64,000 nucleotides of DNA from Photorhabdus laumondii subsp. laumondii (GCF_003343245.1 NZ_CP024901.1:1612001-1676000), one strand, 5' to 3'; shown: positions 32,030-43,124, counted from the stretch's first letter. Program-made: numbers and translations. Notes: generated from the letters alone by a model not told the origin.

Positions 32030-35000
32030 ATGAATCAAGGTCAATTCTGGCAACAGCCAGGAATAAATAAATGTTATTTGGCGGTGATTTTAGCGTTTTT
32101 GCTGATGCTTTCTGGTTGTGACCAATCTGATAGCACTGATAATAAGCAAGCGGCTCAATCGCAGTCCACAGAAATTCAAAGCGAAAAAGCACCTCAACAA
32201 TCAAATACTCCACCAAAATCAGTAAAACCGAAAGACGCAGCATCACTGGCTGAATTAGTAAAACGTTATGCCGGTAAACCAGTGAAGATTCTGGATGCTT
32301 CTGAAGTTCAGCTTGATGGCGCTAGTGCAATGGTGGTGACATTTTCTGTCCCTTTAGATCCGAATCAGGATTTTGCACAGAATGTCCGTTTGGTGGATGT
32401 CAAAGAGGGCAAACTTGATGGGGCGTGGGAACTGTCAGATAACATGATGGAACTGCGCTTGCGCCATTTGCCGCCCTCCCGTAAGTTGCAATTGACCGTA
32501 GATAAAGATGTTAAAGGTATCAATAATCGTCAACTCGAAACGGCTTATGAGAAAACGCTGACAACCGCGACGATTTCTCCGTCTGTCGGTTTTGCCAGCA
32601 AAGGCTCTTTGTTACCCAGTAAAGTTGCTGAAGGTTTGCCGGTATTGGCTCTGAATGTTAATCGTGTTGATGTTAATTTTTTCAGAATAAAAGAGACGGC
32701 ATTACCGGCTTTTATTGCACAGTGGCAATATCGCAACAATATGAGTTCTTGGGAATCGGAAGAGATGCTCAAAGATGCGGAACTGGTTTATACCGGCCGT
32801 TTCGATCTGAATCCAACACTGAATACCCGCGAAAAATTACTGTTACCATTAAGTAATATCAAAGAGTTACAGCAAGATGGGGTTTATCTGGCGGTGATGC
32901 AACAAGCAGGTAAATACACTGACTCCAATCCAGCGACAATGTTTACCTTAAGTGATATTGGTGTTTCTGTGCACAGCTATCTGGATAAAATGGATCTGTT
33001 TACCCAATCTTTGGCACAAGGTGGCAGCCTGAAAGGGGTGGAAATACGTTTGTTGGATGACAAAGGGCAGTTATTGACAAAGGCAACGACGGACGATGAT
33101 GGGCACGCCAGCTTAGAAAAAAATGCGAAAGCGAAGCTATTGCTCGCTACCCGTGATCACCAAACCAGTATGATTGATTTGGTATCACCGGCGCTGGATC
33201 TGTCTGAATTTGATATTTCCGGCCCGCAAGGGTATAGCAAACAGTTTTTTGTTTTTGGGCCTCGTGATCTCTATCGTCCGGGTGAAACGTTGATTGTTAA
33301 TGGCCTGCTGCGTGATGGTGATGGCCGCGCAATGAAAAGTCAGCCAGTTAAAGTGGATGTATTGAAAACCGATGGTCAGGTTGTTCGTAGTTTTGTCTGG
33401 CAACCCGAAAATGGGTTGTATCAGTATCGCTATGCGATCCCCCAGTCAGCGACTACCGGGCTCTGGTCGCTACGTTTTGATTTGGGCGATAACAAACTCC
33501 GTTATTACAAGTTTAATGTCGAAGATTTTATGCCGGAGCGTATGGCACTGGAAATTAGTAGTGAGTCGCAACCGGTGATGAAAGACCACGATGTGGATTT
33601 CGCGATTAACGGCCGTTATCTATATGGAGCACCTGCTGCATATAATCGCCTGCAAGGGCAACTATTCCTGCGTCCAGCTCGGGATGCGGTAGCAAAATTG
33701 CCAGGCTATGAGTTTGGTGCGGTTGCAGAGGACAATCTTAGTCGTACATTGGATGAATTTGACCTGGTTTTAGGTAATGAGGGTAAAGCCGTAATTAATG
33801 TCAGTGCCGACAATTGGCGTTCGGTCTTTTCGCCGGTAAATGTCATTGTACAGGCTAGTTTGCTTGAATCTGGTGGCCGCCCGGTAACTCGTCGGGTTGA
33901 ACAGGCTGTTTGGCCGACTGAAAAGCTGGTTGGTATCCGTCCGTTGTTTAATCAGAAAGAGATTTATGACTATCGCATAGGTCGTTATCAAAGCCGTTAC
34001 AATGTGGATGAAAATTCACTGGCGCAATTTGCGGTGGTGTATGCCGATGCCAATGGAAAAAAATATGCGGCAAAAGATTTAACTGCCCGTCTGGTTTATG
34101 AACGCCGTGACTATTATTGGCGTTGGTCGGATGGTGAAGGTTGGCAATCAGGCTATGACCAGAAAGATTTAGTGATGGCGGATGAACATATCCAGATTGC
34201 TCAAGATGGTACGGCAAAGGTCAGTTTTCCGGTTGATTGGGGGTCGTACCGTATTGAAGTGGTTAATCCAGAAAATCAATTAGTGACCAGCGTTAATTTC
34301 TGGGCGGGTTACTCATGGCAGGACAATACCGGTGGTACAGGGGCTGTTCGTCCTGATCAGGTGAAGTTATCTCTGGATAAACCCGCTTATCAGGTAGGTG
34401 AGAAGATAAAACTGCATATGGTTGCACCACAGGCCGGTAAAGGTTATCTGTTGGTAGAGTCCAGTGAAGGGCCACTTTGGTGGCAAAAAATTGATGTGCC
34501 AGAGCAAGGTTTGGATGTGGAAGTGCCGGTAAATAAAGAGTGGCGTCGTCATGACCTTTATTTAACCGCTGTGGTGGTGCGTCCAGAGGATAAATCTCGT
34601 CAGGTGACACCGAAACGCGCCATTGGCGTGTTGCATCTGCCGTTGGCTGATGAAAATCGTAAACTGGATTTGACGCTATCCGCACCGGAAAAAATGCGTC
34701 CGAATCAGAACTTGACTGTTAAAGTCAAGGCGACACCACAGCAAGGGCGGAAGTTACCCAAGCAGGTTAATGTTCTGCTTTCTGCTGTCGATATGGGGGT
34801 GCTGAATGTCACGAATTTTAAAACGCCGGACCCCTATGAGGCTTTCTTTGGTCGTAAGCGTTACAGTGTCGATCAATATGATGTGTATGGTCAGTTGATT
34901 GAAGGTGAAGGCCGTCTGGCGAATCTGCGTTTTGGCGGTGATGGTGATGATAGCGCCCTTGATCGTGGCGGCAGAAAGCCATTAACCGAAGTTAAGATTA

Positions 35001-37060
35001 TCGCTGAACAAGCTCAGCCAGTGACGCTGGATGAAAATGGCGAAGGGCAGATCGTTTTGCCAATCCCCGATTTCAATGGTGAATTGAGGTTGATGGCTCA
35101 AGCGTGGAGTGAAGATGAGTTCGGCCACGGTGAAAATAAAGTTGTCGTTGCTGCGCCGGTGGTTGCACAGATGGCACTACCTCGCTTTATGGCCGGTGGT
35201 GATAGCGCATTGTTGTCGTTGGATTTGACTAACTTGACTGAACAGACGCAAAACTTGACCTTGAACTTTGCGGCTAATGACCTGATTAAGTTAGAGGGGG
35301 ATGTTAGTAAAGAGATAACATTGGAAAAGGGCAAACGCACCACAGTAGAGATTCCGGTCACAGCGGATTTGGGGTTTGGTCAAGGAGAGGTTTCCTTGAC
35401 GGTTGATGGTCTGAATTTACCCGGTGAAAATCTGAAACCGTATAAAAATAGTTGGCAGATTGGTGTGCGTCCGGCACAGCCAGCGGAAACGGTTCTGTTC
35501 GCTAATGTTATTCATCCGGGAGAGGAGTGGCAGTTGCCGTTAAATGCTTTATCGGGTTTATCGCCAGAAGGCGCCGAGGGGCAGTTGTTACTGAGCAGCC
35601 GTCCACCGTTACAGATTTCACGCTATATTCGTGAATTGTACGCCTATCCATATGGCTGTCTTGAACAGACAATCAGTGGGCTTTATCCGTCACTCTATTC
35701 GAACAAATCAGAGCTGAATAGTTTGGGTATCAGAGCGGAAGATGATAATAAACGCCGGGCGAGTATTGATGAGGGAATTATTCATCTGTTGAGTATGCAG
35801 CGTCATGACGGTAGCTTTGCTTTATGGGATAAAACCGGTGATGAAGAGTATTGGTTAACCGCCTATGCCACCGATTTTCTATTCCGTGCAAGTCAACGAG
35901 GTTACAGCGTACCTAAAGAGGTACTGACTTCTGCCAATAACCGTCTGTTACGTTATTTACAGGATAAGAGTGTTATTAACTATCCCTACAGCCAGAATCA
36001 GGACGCAATGCGATTCTCGGTTCAGTCTTATGCTGGTCTGGTGCTTGCCAATCAACAGAAAGCACCATTGGGCGCTCTGAGACAAGTTTATGAACGCCGT
36101 CAGCAAGCAGGTAATGGCTTGTCACTGGTACAACTGGGTGTTGCACTGAAACTGATGGGGGATAACACCCGAGCAGATGAAGCGGTTCGTTTGGGGATCA
36201 GTAAAAACCGTCATGACGATTTAGAGTTAGGTGATTACGGCAGTGCCATCCGTGACAACGCCATGATTGTTGCTCTGTTGACTGAAAATAACATGCAAAT
36301 AAAGGAACGTGATGAGAAATTGCTGGCGCTGTCTGATGAATTGACATCCCGCAATTATTTCTCAACTCAGGAGAGTAATTCACTCTATCTGGCGGGGCGT
36401 TTCTTTATCGATGCGTCGGTGCAACCGTGGAAAGCGGTGATTAATCAGCGGACTTTACCAATAAGTAGGGATAAGTCCTATAGTGAGATGCTGTATCCAC
36501 AGGATATTCAGCAAGGTGTGAGTTTCAGTAACCTTGGTGACAGCACGCTCTATTCACGAGTGAATGTGGTGGCCTACCCGCTGCGCTCTCCGAAGCCTTA
36601 TGCTAATGTGCTGAAAATTCAGCGTAGCTATTTGGATATGAAGGGTAATCCGATTGCCAGTGATCTTCTGAATAGCGGTGATATGGTGGTTGTGAAGCTG
36701 GTGGTGAGCTCAGATAAACCCGTACAGGATGCTTTGGTTGTTGATTTATTGCCCGCTGGTTTGGAGCTGGAAAACCAGAACTTGGCTAACAGCAGTGCCA
36801 AGTTGAGTGAGAGTGCCGCTAATCTTCAGGAGTTGATTGGCGATATGCAACAGGCGACGATTCATCATATTGAATATCGTGATGATCGATATGTGGCGGC
36901 AGTCGCGGTTGATCCGTCTCAGCCAGTGACGTTGCTCTATCTGGCTCGCGCCGTGACGCCAGGCGTCTACACCATTCCTGCACCACAGGTGGAATCTATG
37001 TATGTGCCTTACTGGCGTGCAGTGGGTTCTACACCTGAAAAACTGGAAGTTGTCCGCTAA
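32030..37060 (+). CDS. yfhM: Bacterial alpha-2-macroglobulin lipoprotein
   Basis: About 1676 residues from ATG 32030, chosen because AGGGG lies eight bases upstream; starts at 32000 and 32024 are less well placed. The N-terminus has a lipoprotein signal with lipobox LLMLSGCDQSD, followed by a Ser/Gln-rich linker. MG domains fill the middle (GPRDLYRPGETLIVNGLLRD is the typical MG motif), a bait-type region follows, and the thioester motif CLEQ is present at residues 1210-1213 (YPYGCLEQTISG), then the alpha/alpha barrel and receptor-like end. The protein traps proteases in the periplasm; the E. coli partner is PBP1C, which would repair peptidoglycan, and pbpC follows 56 bp later here. All three features (lipobox, thioester, pbpC neighbour) match. 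Confidence 0.95.
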   Translation: MNQGQFWQQPGINKCYLAVILAFLLMLSGCDQSDSTDNKQAAQSQSTEIQSEKAPQQSNTPPKSVKPKDAASLAELVKRYAGKPVKILDASEVQLDGASAMVVTFSVPLDPNQDFAQNVRLVDVKEGKLDGAWELSDNMMELRLRHLPPSRKLQLTVDKDVKGINNRQLETAYEKTLTTATISPSVGFASKGSLLPSKVAEGLPVLALNVNRVDVNFFRIKETALPAFIAQWQYRNNMSSWESEEMLKDAELVYTGRFDLNPTLNTREKLLLPLSNIKELQQDGVYLAVMQQAGKYTDSNPATMFTLSDIGVSVHSYLDKMDLFTQSLAQGGSLKGVEIRLLDDKGQLLTKATTDDDGHASLEKNAKAKLLLATRDHQTSMIDLVSPALDLSEFDISGPQGYSKQFFVFGPRDLYRPGETLIVNGLLRDGDGRAMKSQPVKVDVLKTDGQVVRSFVWQPENGLYQYRYAIPQSATTGLWSLRFDLGDNKLRYYKFNVEDFMPERMALEISSESQPVMKDHDVDFAINGRYLYGAPAAYNRLQGQLFLRPARDAVAKLPGYEFGAVAEDNLSRTLDEFDLVLGNEGKAVINVSADNWRSVFSPVNVIVQASLLESGGRPVTRRVEQAVWPTEKLVGIRPLFNQKEIYDYRIGRYQSRYNVDENSLAQFAVVYADANGKKYAAKDLTARLVYERRDYYWRWSDGEGWQSGYDQKDLVMADEHIQIAQDGTAKVSFPVDWGSYRIEVVNPENQLVTSVNFWAGYSWQDNTGGTGAVRPDQVKLSLDKPAYQVGEKIKLHMVAPQAGKGYLLVESSEGPLWWQKIDVPEQGLDVEVPVNKEWRRHDLYLTAVVVRPEDKSRQVTPKRAIGVLHLPLADENRKLDLTLSAPEKMRPNQNLTVKVKATPQQGRKLPKQVNVLLSAVDMGVLNVTNFKTPDPYEAFFGRKRYSVDQYDVYGQLIEGEGRLANLRFGGDGDDSALDRGGRKPLTEVKIIAEQAQPVTLDENGEGQIVLPIPDFNGELRLMAQAWSEDEFGHGENKVVVAAPVVAQMALPRFMAGGDSALLSLDLTNLTEQTQNLTLNFAANDLIKLEGDVSKEITLEKGKRTTVEIPVTADLGFGQGEVSLTVDGLNLPGENLKPYKNSWQIGVRPAQPAETVLFANVIHPGEEWQLPLNALSGLSPEGAEGQLLLSSRPPLQISRYIRELYAYPYGCLEQTISGLYPSLYSNKSELNSLGIRAEDDNKRRASIDEGIIHLLSMQRHDGSFALWDKTGDEEYWLTAYATDFLFRASQRGYSVPKEVLTSANNRLLRYLQDKSVINYPYSQNQDAMRFSVQSYAGLVLANQQKAPLGALRQVYERRQQAGNGLSLVQLGVALKLMGDNTRADEAVRLGISKNRHDDLELGDYGSAIRDNAMIVALLTENNMQIKERDEKLLALSDELTSRNYFSTQESNSLYLAGRFFIDASVQPWKAVINQRTLPISRDKSYSEMLYPQDIQQGVSFSNLGDSTLYSRVNVVAYPLRSPKPYANVLKIQRSYLDMKGNPIASDLLNSGDMVVVKLVVSSDKPVQDALVVDLLPAGLELENQNLANSSAKLSESAANLQELIGDMQQATIHHIEYRDDRYVAAVAVDPSQPVTLLYLARAVTPGVYTIPAPQVESMYVPYWRAVGSTPEKLEVVR

Positions 37061-37066
37061 ATTTGT

Positions 37067-37094
37067 CAGCCCTTATGCTCCGGTGTAAGGGCTG
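37067..37094 (+). promoter_or_regulatory. Stem-loop between yfhM and pbpC
   Basis: CAGCCCTTA and TAAGGGCTG form a 9-bp stem with a 10-base loop in the 56-bp gap. Only a weak pyrimidine tail follows, so it may lower rather than stop read-through into pbpC. Confidence 0.5.
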
Positions 37095-37116
37095 GTTTCT
37101 CTCCAGGTGTTCATTA

Positions 37117-39438
37117 ATGAAGAAACCGTATCGCCTTATGTGGCTGATTGTACTGTTGTTGTTTTTGTTTCCGGCGGGTTTATGGCTGGCAGATAAAATC
37201 TGGCCTCTGCCACTGCGTGAAGTCAAAATGGCGCGTATTGTCGTGAGTGAGGATGGTACGCCACTTTGGCGTTTTGCCGATGATGAAGGTGTTTGGCGTT
37301 ATCCGGTGACGTTGGGTCAAGTGTCGCCGGAATATATTCAGGCTTTGCTGACTTATGAAGATCGTTGGTTCTACCAGCATCCGGGGATTAACCCGATTTC
37401 TCTGGTCAGGGCTGCCTGGCAGGATATTCTGGCAGGTAAAATTTTGTCCGGCGGTAGTACGCTGTCAATGCAGGTAGCCCGGTTGATTGACCCCCATTCA
37501 CGCACTTTAGGCGGGAAGTTGAAGCAGATCTGGCGTACTTTGCAGCTTGAATGGCACTATTCTAAAGATGAAATTCTGGAAATGTATCTGAATCGTGCGC
37601 CGTTTGGAGGCACATTACAAGGTGTCGGTGCGGCGAGTTGGGCATATTTGGCTAAACCGCCCTCTGAGCTTTCGGCGGGAGAAGCGGCTTTACTGGCTGT
37701 TTTGCCACAGGCCCCTAGTCGTTTAAGGCCAGATCGCTATCCTGAACGGGCACAGGCTGCTCGTGATAAGGTGTTGCAACGGTTGGCGCACTATAAAATC
37801 TGGTCGGAACAGACGATTGCTGATATTCGGCAAGAAACGTTGTGGTTGGCTCCCCGGCAGGTGCCACAGCTTGCTCCTTTGCTTGCCAGAAGAATGGCGA
37901 AAGGCATTCGTCAGGAGATCATTAAAACAACCTTGGATGTGGGATTACAGCGTCAGCTTGAAGATATGGCGGTGAATTGGCAGTACCAGTTACCAGAAAA
38001 AACGTCGATTGGCGTGTTAGTGGTTGATCATACAGACATGGCGGTAAAAGCCTATATCGGTTCGCTGGATCTACGGGATGATAGCCGTTTTGGTCATGTC
38101 GATATGATAAGTTCATGGCGTTCGCCGGGATCAACTCTGAAACCATTTTTGTATGCAATGGCGCTGGATGATGGGTTGATTCATGGGGAATCACTGTTAC
38201 AGGATGTGCCTCGCCGCTTTGATTATTATCGCCCGGGAAATTTTGACAGTGGCTTTCATGGGCCGGTCAGTGCCAGTGAGGCGTTGGTTCGTTCACTGAA
38301 TTTGCCCGCCGTGCAACTGCTTGAAGCCTATGGTGCCAAGCGGTTTACCGCCAACATGCGTAATGTGGGAACCGTATTGCGTTTTCCTCCCGGCAGTGAA
38401 CCCAATTTATCATTGATTCTTGGTGGCACGGCAACCCGGATGGATCAACTGGTGGCGGCTTACACGGCGTTTGCCCGTCAGGGGAGGGTTTCCCCTTTGA
38501 GATTCACTCCGCAGCAGAAATTGCGTGATCGGCAGCTTTTTTCCCCCGGCGCGGCATGGATAGTCAGGCGGATTATGGCTGGAGAAGCTCTGCCGCAACC
38601 TGATGATGTGTTACCGGCACAAGTGCCGTTGGCTTGGAAAACCGGTACCAGCTATGGCTACCGTGATGCTTGGGCTATTGGCTTAAGTGCGCGTTATACC
38701 ATCGGTGTTTGGGTTGGCAGGCCGGATGGCACGCCGGTTGTCGGGCAGTTCGGCTATGCTACGGCGATTCCCATCATGAATCAGGTCAATAATCTGTTAT
38801 TCGTCAATATGCGAAATGGGACTAAACGGATTCCGGTTGATCCGCGTCCAGCAAGTGTCAGTCGGGCAATCATCTGTTGGCCGGGAGGGCAGAGTTTACC
38901 GAAGGAAGAGAATAATTGCCGTCAGCGGCGTCTGAGCTGGATACTGAATAACACTATTCCGCCTACGCTGCCTGCGGTAGGGCAAGAGGCTATTTCAGGC
39001 ACTAATGAACAGGTGTGGTTGGATAAGCATGGTTTGCGCGTGGCTCCTGATTGTCCCGGTGCTCAGGCTAAAAATATCGCTTTGTGGCCGATTACCCTCG
39101 AATCATGGTTACCGGCACAAGAGCGACGGGCGCAGCGTTTGCCACCGGTTAACCCTGAGTGCCCACCGTTGAAATCAGATGAAGCACCTTTGTTGATCGT
39201 GGGTATTCATAACGGAGATGTATTGAAACGGCTTCCCGGTTTTGGCAGCCTTGATTTACGTGTTACCACTCAGGGCGGTAGTGGTGGGCAGCAATGGTGG
39301 TTTCTGAATGGAGAACAGGTAATGACCACCGAAAATAATCAGGGATTTGTTCAGACTTTAACTCAACCGGGTAAATATCAGCTTAGTGTTTTGGATTTGG
39401 GTGGACAGGTTGATGCTGTCAATTTTACCTTGAAGTAA
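37117..39438 (+). CDS. pbpC: Penicillin-binding protein 1C (transglycosylase/transpeptidase)
   Basis: From ATG 37117 the protein is 773 residues, close to E. coli PbpC (770); the longer frame from 37063 starts with TTG inside the hairpin and is unlikely. It has a signal anchor (LMWLIVLLLFLFPAGLWLA), a glycosyltransferase domain with EDRWFYQHPGINPISLVRA and GGSTLSMQVARL, and a transpeptidase domain with the S-x-x-K motif SPGSTLKPFLYAM, SLN (VRSLNLPAV) and KTGTSYGYRD. The C-terminal 100 residues are the PBP1C-specific domain with a conserved RLPGFGSLDL-like segment. It polymerises peptidoglycan and is linked to YfhM. Confidence 0.95.
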   Translation: MKKPYRLMWLIVLLLFLFPAGLWLADKIWPLPLREVKMARIVVSEDGTPLWRFADDEGVWRYPVTLGQVSPEYIQALLTYEDRWFYQHPGINPISLVRAAWQDILAGKILSGGSTLSMQVARLIDPHSRTLGGKLKQIWRTLQLEWHYSKDEILEMYLNRAPFGGTLQGVGAASWAYLAKPPSELSAGEAALLAVLPQAPSRLRPDRYPERAQAARDKVLQRLAHYKIWSEQTIADIRQETLWLAPRQVPQLAPLLARRMAKGIRQEIIKTTLDVGLQRQLEDMAVNWQYQLPEKTSIGVLVVDHTDMAVKAYIGSLDLRDDSRFGHVDMISSWRSPGSTLKPFLYAMALDDGLIHGESLLQDVPRRFDYYRPGNFDSGFHGPVSASEALVRSLNLPAVQLLEAYGAKRFTANMRNVGTVLRFPPGSEPNLSLILGGTATRMDQLVAAYTAFARQGRVSPLRFTPQQKLRDRQLFSPGAAWIVRRIMAGEALPQPDDVLPAQVPLAWKTGTSYGYRDAWAIGLSARYTIGVWVGRPDGTPVVGQFGYATAIPIMNQVNNLLFVNMRNGTKRIPVDPRPASVSRAIICWPGGQSLPKEENNCRQRRLSWILNNTIPPTLPAVGQEAISGTNEQVWLDKHGLRVAPDCPGAQAKNIALWPITLESWLPAQERRAQRLPPVNPECPPLKSDEAPLLIVGIHNGDVLKRLPGFGSLDLRVTTQGGSGGQQWWFLNGEQVMTTENNQGFVQTLTQPGKYQLSVLDLGGQVDAVNFTLK

Positions 39439-39657
39439 ACGATTCAGGTAAAAGTGTGATTTGTACGAAAAAATGGTAATTTTCGCTAAGGAAAATTTAA
39501 TGGAATGTTATGTTTTCTGTAGGCAACCGCTATTCGTACCCCTATAATCAACGCCGTTTTTATCTCCGCTAAGGTGGCGGAATGAAGTATTAACCGATTA
39601 ACTTATCGGGAAAAATTAAAATTATCAGTTGCTGACAGAAGAACCAAGAGGTTATCC

Positions 39658-40083
39658 ATGACGGTTGAACGTACTTTTTCTATTATTAAGCCTAACGCGG
39701 TGAAGAAAAATGCCATTGGGGCGATTTATGCTCGTTTTGAAAGCGCCGGGTTTAAAATTATTGCCGCCAAAATGCTTCACCTGACCCGTGAACAGGCTGA
39801 GGGTTTCTATGCGGAGCACAAAGGCCGTCCTTTTTTTGATGGTTTGGTGGAATTTATGACTTCTGGTCCGATTGTGGTTCAGGTATTGGAAGGTGAGAAT
39901 GCAGTGCAGCGTCACCGTGACCTGATGGGGGCAACTAATCCTGATAATGCATTAGCAGGTACTCTGCGCGCCGATTACGCGGATAGCTTCACTGAAAACG
40001 CGGTTCACGGCTCTGATGCGGTGGAATCTGCAAACCGTGAAATTGCTTATTTCTTCACAGAAGATGAAATTTGCCCACGTTAA
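39658..40083 (+). CDS. ndk: Nucleoside diphosphate kinase
   Basis: A 141-residue protein with the invariant NDK motifs: [13 protein letters not shown] at the start and the active-site segment [12 protein letters not shown], where the His accepts the phosphate. It moves the gamma-phosphate from ATP to other nucleoside diphosphates in the cytosol. The ATG follows AAGAGGTTATCC. A TATAAT at 39543-39548 lies about 110 bp upstream and could be part of its promoter. A strong hairpin follows the gene. Confidence 0.97.
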   Translation: MTVERTFSIIKPNAVKKNAIGAIYARFESAGFKIIAAKMLHLTREQAEGFYAEHKGRPFFDGLVEFMTSGPIVVQVLEGENAVQRHRDLMGATNPDNALAGTLRADYADSFTENAVHGSDAVESANREIAYFFTEDEICPR

Positions 40084-40133
40084 TTGATTTGCCGTTACCC
40101 GTAGCATCATTGCATTAAAGTTTGTACAATGCG

Positions 40134-40161
40134 GCGCCCCGTTGTTAATTCAACGGGGCGC
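40134..40161 (+). terminator. Terminator after ndk
   Basis: An 11-bp GC-rich stem, GCGCCCCGTTG/CAACGGGGCGC, with a 6-base loop followed by TTATTATTT. It separates ndk from rlmN. Confidence 0.8.
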
Positions 40162-40265
40162 TTATTATTTGTTACTATACTAAACTGATAGTGACCTGAA
40201 TTGAAACTTCGCGTTGAGTTCATTAACGCAGAGCCGAAAGTGTTACAACGAGGCGATATAAAAAG

Positions 40266-41444
40266 ATGTCCCAACCAAATACTGCGGCACAATTTGCTGC
40301 TTCTGTCGTGTCTGAAACTCCAGAAAAGAAAGGCGGTAAAATTAACCTGCTTGATCTGAATCGCAAGCAAATGCGCCAGTTTTTCATTGACATGGGAGAA
40401 AAACCCTTCCGTGCTGATCAAGTGATGAAATGGATATATCACTACTGTTATGACGATTTTGAGCAGATGACAGATATTAACAAAATTCTGCGAGCAAAAT
40501 TGCAGCAAGTTGCAGAGATCCGCGCACCTGAAGTAGCAGAAGAGCAACGTTCGGCCGATGGTACGATTAAATGGGCGATCACTGTTGGCGATCAGCAGGT
40601 TGAAACGGTTTATATCCCGGAAGATGATCGCGCAACCTTGTGTGTCTCTTCTCAGGTAGGTTGTGCACTGGAGTGTAAATTCTGTTCCACTGCTCAGCAA
40701 GGGTTTAACCGTAATTTGCGGGTTTCTGAAATTATTGGTCAAGTTTGGCGTGCCGCAAAAATTATTGGTTCACTGAAATCCAGTGGCCGTCGCCCGATTA
40801 CCAATGTGGTGATGATGGGGATGGGAGAACCGCTGCTTAACCTAAATAACGTGGTGCCTGCGATGGAAATCATGATGGATGATTTTGGTTTCGGTTTGTC
40901 AAAGCGCCGTGTGACGTTATCCACATCCGGTGTCGTGCCAGCACTGGATAAACTTGGCGATATGATTGATGTTGCTTTGGCCATTTCCCTGCATGCACCA
41001 ACAGATGATGTACGGGATGACATCGTTCCTATCAACCGTAAATATAATATCGAGCAGTTTCTTGCCGGTGTGCGCCGCTATTTGACTAAATCTAATGCTA
41101 ATCAGGGGCGTGTAACCGTGGAATATGTCATGCTGGATCATATTAATGACAGCGTGGAACAGGCACATCAATTAGCTGAATGCTTGAAAGAGACGCCGAG
41201 TAAGATCAATCTGATCCCGTGGAACCCATTTCCGGGGGCACCATATGGCCGTAGTTCCAACAGCCGGATTGATCGCTTTGCTAAGGTGCTGATGGAATAT
41301 GGTTTCACCACGATTGTCCGCAAGACGCGCGGTGATGATATCGATGCTGCATGTGGTCAGCTTGCCGGTGATGTCATTGATCGTACCAAACGTACATTGA
41401 AAAAACGTCAGGCCGGTGAACCTATTCAGATAAGATCAGTCTGA
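40266..41444 (+). CDS. rlmN: Dual-specificity 23S rRNA/tRNA adenine-C2 methyltransferase
   Basis: A 392-residue radical-SAM enzyme. The cluster motif C-x3-C-x2-C is in [15 protein letters not shown]; the GMGEP motif is in [12 protein letters not shown]; and the methyl-carrying cysteine lies near the end in [10 protein letters not shown]. It methylates A2503 of 23S rRNA and A37 of some tRNAs. It is the first gene of the conserved rlmN-(pilW)-rodZ-ispG-hisS-yfgM-bamB-der order. The ATG at 40266 has weak purine-rich AGCGA-type sequence upstream, so translation may be modest. Confidence 0.96.
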
Positions 41445-41536
41445 ATGGGAATGTTGGTATGTCCTGCCATGCAGTAATTGAAATACATAAGTGAAATGAT
41501 CGTTACAATGGCATATCTTTGGTCGGTGGGGATGGA

Positions 41537-41962
41537 ATGATAAGGAAATCGTTATCGGGAATGATGGTTGTTGCCGTGGTGGCTGTTATGTTGTTGGCAG
41601 GATGTGCCAATCAACCAACAAATGGCAATCAACAGCGAAAAGTCGCAGCAGAAACCCGGATTCAACTGGGAATGGCCTATCTGGCTAAAGGTAATTTACC
41701 TGCCGCCAGATATCACTTTGATAAGGTTTTACTGGCAAAGCCAGACCATTATCAGGCTCAATTAGGTATGGCGTTGTATGAGCAATATTCTGGTCAACCG
41801 GAAGCCGCTCGTCAACGTTACAAAATGGCGATGCAGTACGCGCCAGGAAATGATACGGTATTGTATCATTACAGCGTTTTTCTCTGTGAGCAGGGGCAGT
41901 ATGAAGAAGTCAAGACTCTGTTTACTGGGAGCTATGCTGACAGGCGTGTTTGTTATCAGTGA
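41537..41962 (+). pseudogene. pilW: PilW/PilF-type TPR lipoprotein, truncated
   Basis: From ATG 41537 a lipoprotein signal ending LLAGCANQ is followed by two TPR units (ETRIQLGMAYLAKGNLPAAR and YQAQLGMALYEQYSGQPEAA). The frame then stops at about 141 residues in an odd tail (FTGSYADRRVCYQ). Family members are near 250 residues with further TPRs, so the C-terminal 40 percent is missing by deletion rather than by a simple stop. In related genomes the gene lies at this place between rlmN and rodZ and supports type IV pilus secretin assembly. The remnant probably has no such role, although a short secreted lipoprotein could still be made. Confidence 0.75.
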
Positions 41963-42083
41963 TTTGCCGCTAGTAAAATAGCAAATCTATTTCGCCGCGC
42001 AGGCCATTGTGTAATTTAAAGATTATAGCAAGGTGCCGGCGCGAAGTTTTTCACAACCTGAACAGTACCGCGTCTTCTTGCTA

Positions 42084-43124
42084 ATGAATACTGAAACGAC
42101 TCCAGAACAAGCTTATTTAACCGCAGGTCAGCTCCTGCGTCAGGCTCGTGAACAACACGGGCTAACCCAGCAGACTGTAGCTGATCGCTTGTGTTTAAAA
42201 CTTTCTACTATCCGTGATATTGAAGAGGACAATATTCCAGCCACTATGGTACCGACTTTCCTGCGTGGTTATGTTCGCTCTTATGCTAAGTTGGTACAAA
42301 TTCCAGAAGCAGAAATTCTGGCAATTCTGGATAAGCATACCCCGGCAAAAACAGCGAAAGTTTCACCGATGCAGAGTTTTTCGTTGGGTAAAAAACGTAA
42401 AAAACGCGAAAGTTGGTTGATGTGGATTACGTGGTTGATTATTTTAGTCGTAATTAGTTTGACGGGAGCATGGTGGTGGCAAAACCACATAGCCCAACAG
42501 AAGGAACTGATTTCGATGGCTGATCATTCCGCGGCTAAAATTGCTCAGAAAAAAGCCAGCTCAGAGGATTTACCCACTGAAAATCACGATCAGGTGACAC
42601 AGTTACCAACCCGCGAGCAGGCAACAAGTGAGCCATCACCCTCTGTAGCTGTCGCTGAAAATATAGCTGAAAATGCCGTGGCCGCGAATAATACCAGTAG
42701 TCATCATCAGGAAGTGGCTCAATCTGTGGCATCAACGCAAAATCAAGCGGTGAAAACACCTGAAACTCAATTAGCTGGTAACGGGCCACAGGCTCAGACT
42801 GCTCCGTTGTCAGCTAATCAAGGGACAGCTCAAGTGCCGAGTGTGTCTGAAAATAATTCAACGACAGTCGCTGACAGTAATAAGTTGATGATGAATTTTA
42901 AAGCATCTTGTTGGTTGCAAGTTGTTGATGCAAATGGAAAAAAACTATTTAGTGGAACTAAACATAAGGGTGACCATCTGAGTCTCTCTGGCTCATTACC
43001 TTATGAGTTAACTATCGGTGCTCCGGCTGTTGTGGATGTACAGTTCCGGGGGCAAGTTGTCGATTTAAGCCGCTTTATTAAAGAGAGTCGTATCGCGCGT
43101 CTTAAGGTACCGACAGCACAATAA
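42084..43124 (+). CDS. rodZ: Cytoskeletal protein RodZ
   Basis: From ATG 42084 (346 residues; the longer frame from 42033 lacks support). An N-terminal helix-turn-helix of the XRE type ([20 protein letters not shown] to [12 protein letters not shown]) binds MreB; a basic patch KKRKKRESW precedes one membrane segment ([18 protein letters not shown], about residues 115-132). Then follows a long Gln/Ala/Ser/Thr-rich periplasmic linker and the C-terminal beta domain (DUF4115) with [17 protein letters not shown]. It sets rod shape with MreB. It is located between pilW and ispG as in other Enterobacterales. Confidence 0.95.
   Translation: MNTETTPEQAYLTAGQLLRQAREQHGLTQQTVADRLCLKLSTIRDIEEDNIPATMVPTFLRGYVRSYAKLVQIPEAEILAILDKHTPAKTAKVSPMQSFSLGKKRKKRESWLMWITWLIILVVISLTGAWWWQNHIAQQKELISMADHSAAKIAQKKASSEDLPTENHDQVTQLPTREQATSEPSPSVAVAENIAENAVAANNTSSHHQEVAQSVASTQNQAVKTPETQLAGNGPQAQTAPLSANQGTAQVPSVSENNSTTVADSNKLMMNFKASCWLQVVDANGKKLFSGTKHKGDHLSLSGSLPYELTIGAPAVVDVQFRGQVVDLSRFIKESRIARLKVPTAQ

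Noticed and set aside
41778..41981. Small frame at the end of the pilW remnant with a signal-like start (MKKSRLCLLGAMLTGV)
   Set aside because: It lies out of frame inside the remnant and has no ribosome binding site; it is probably chance.
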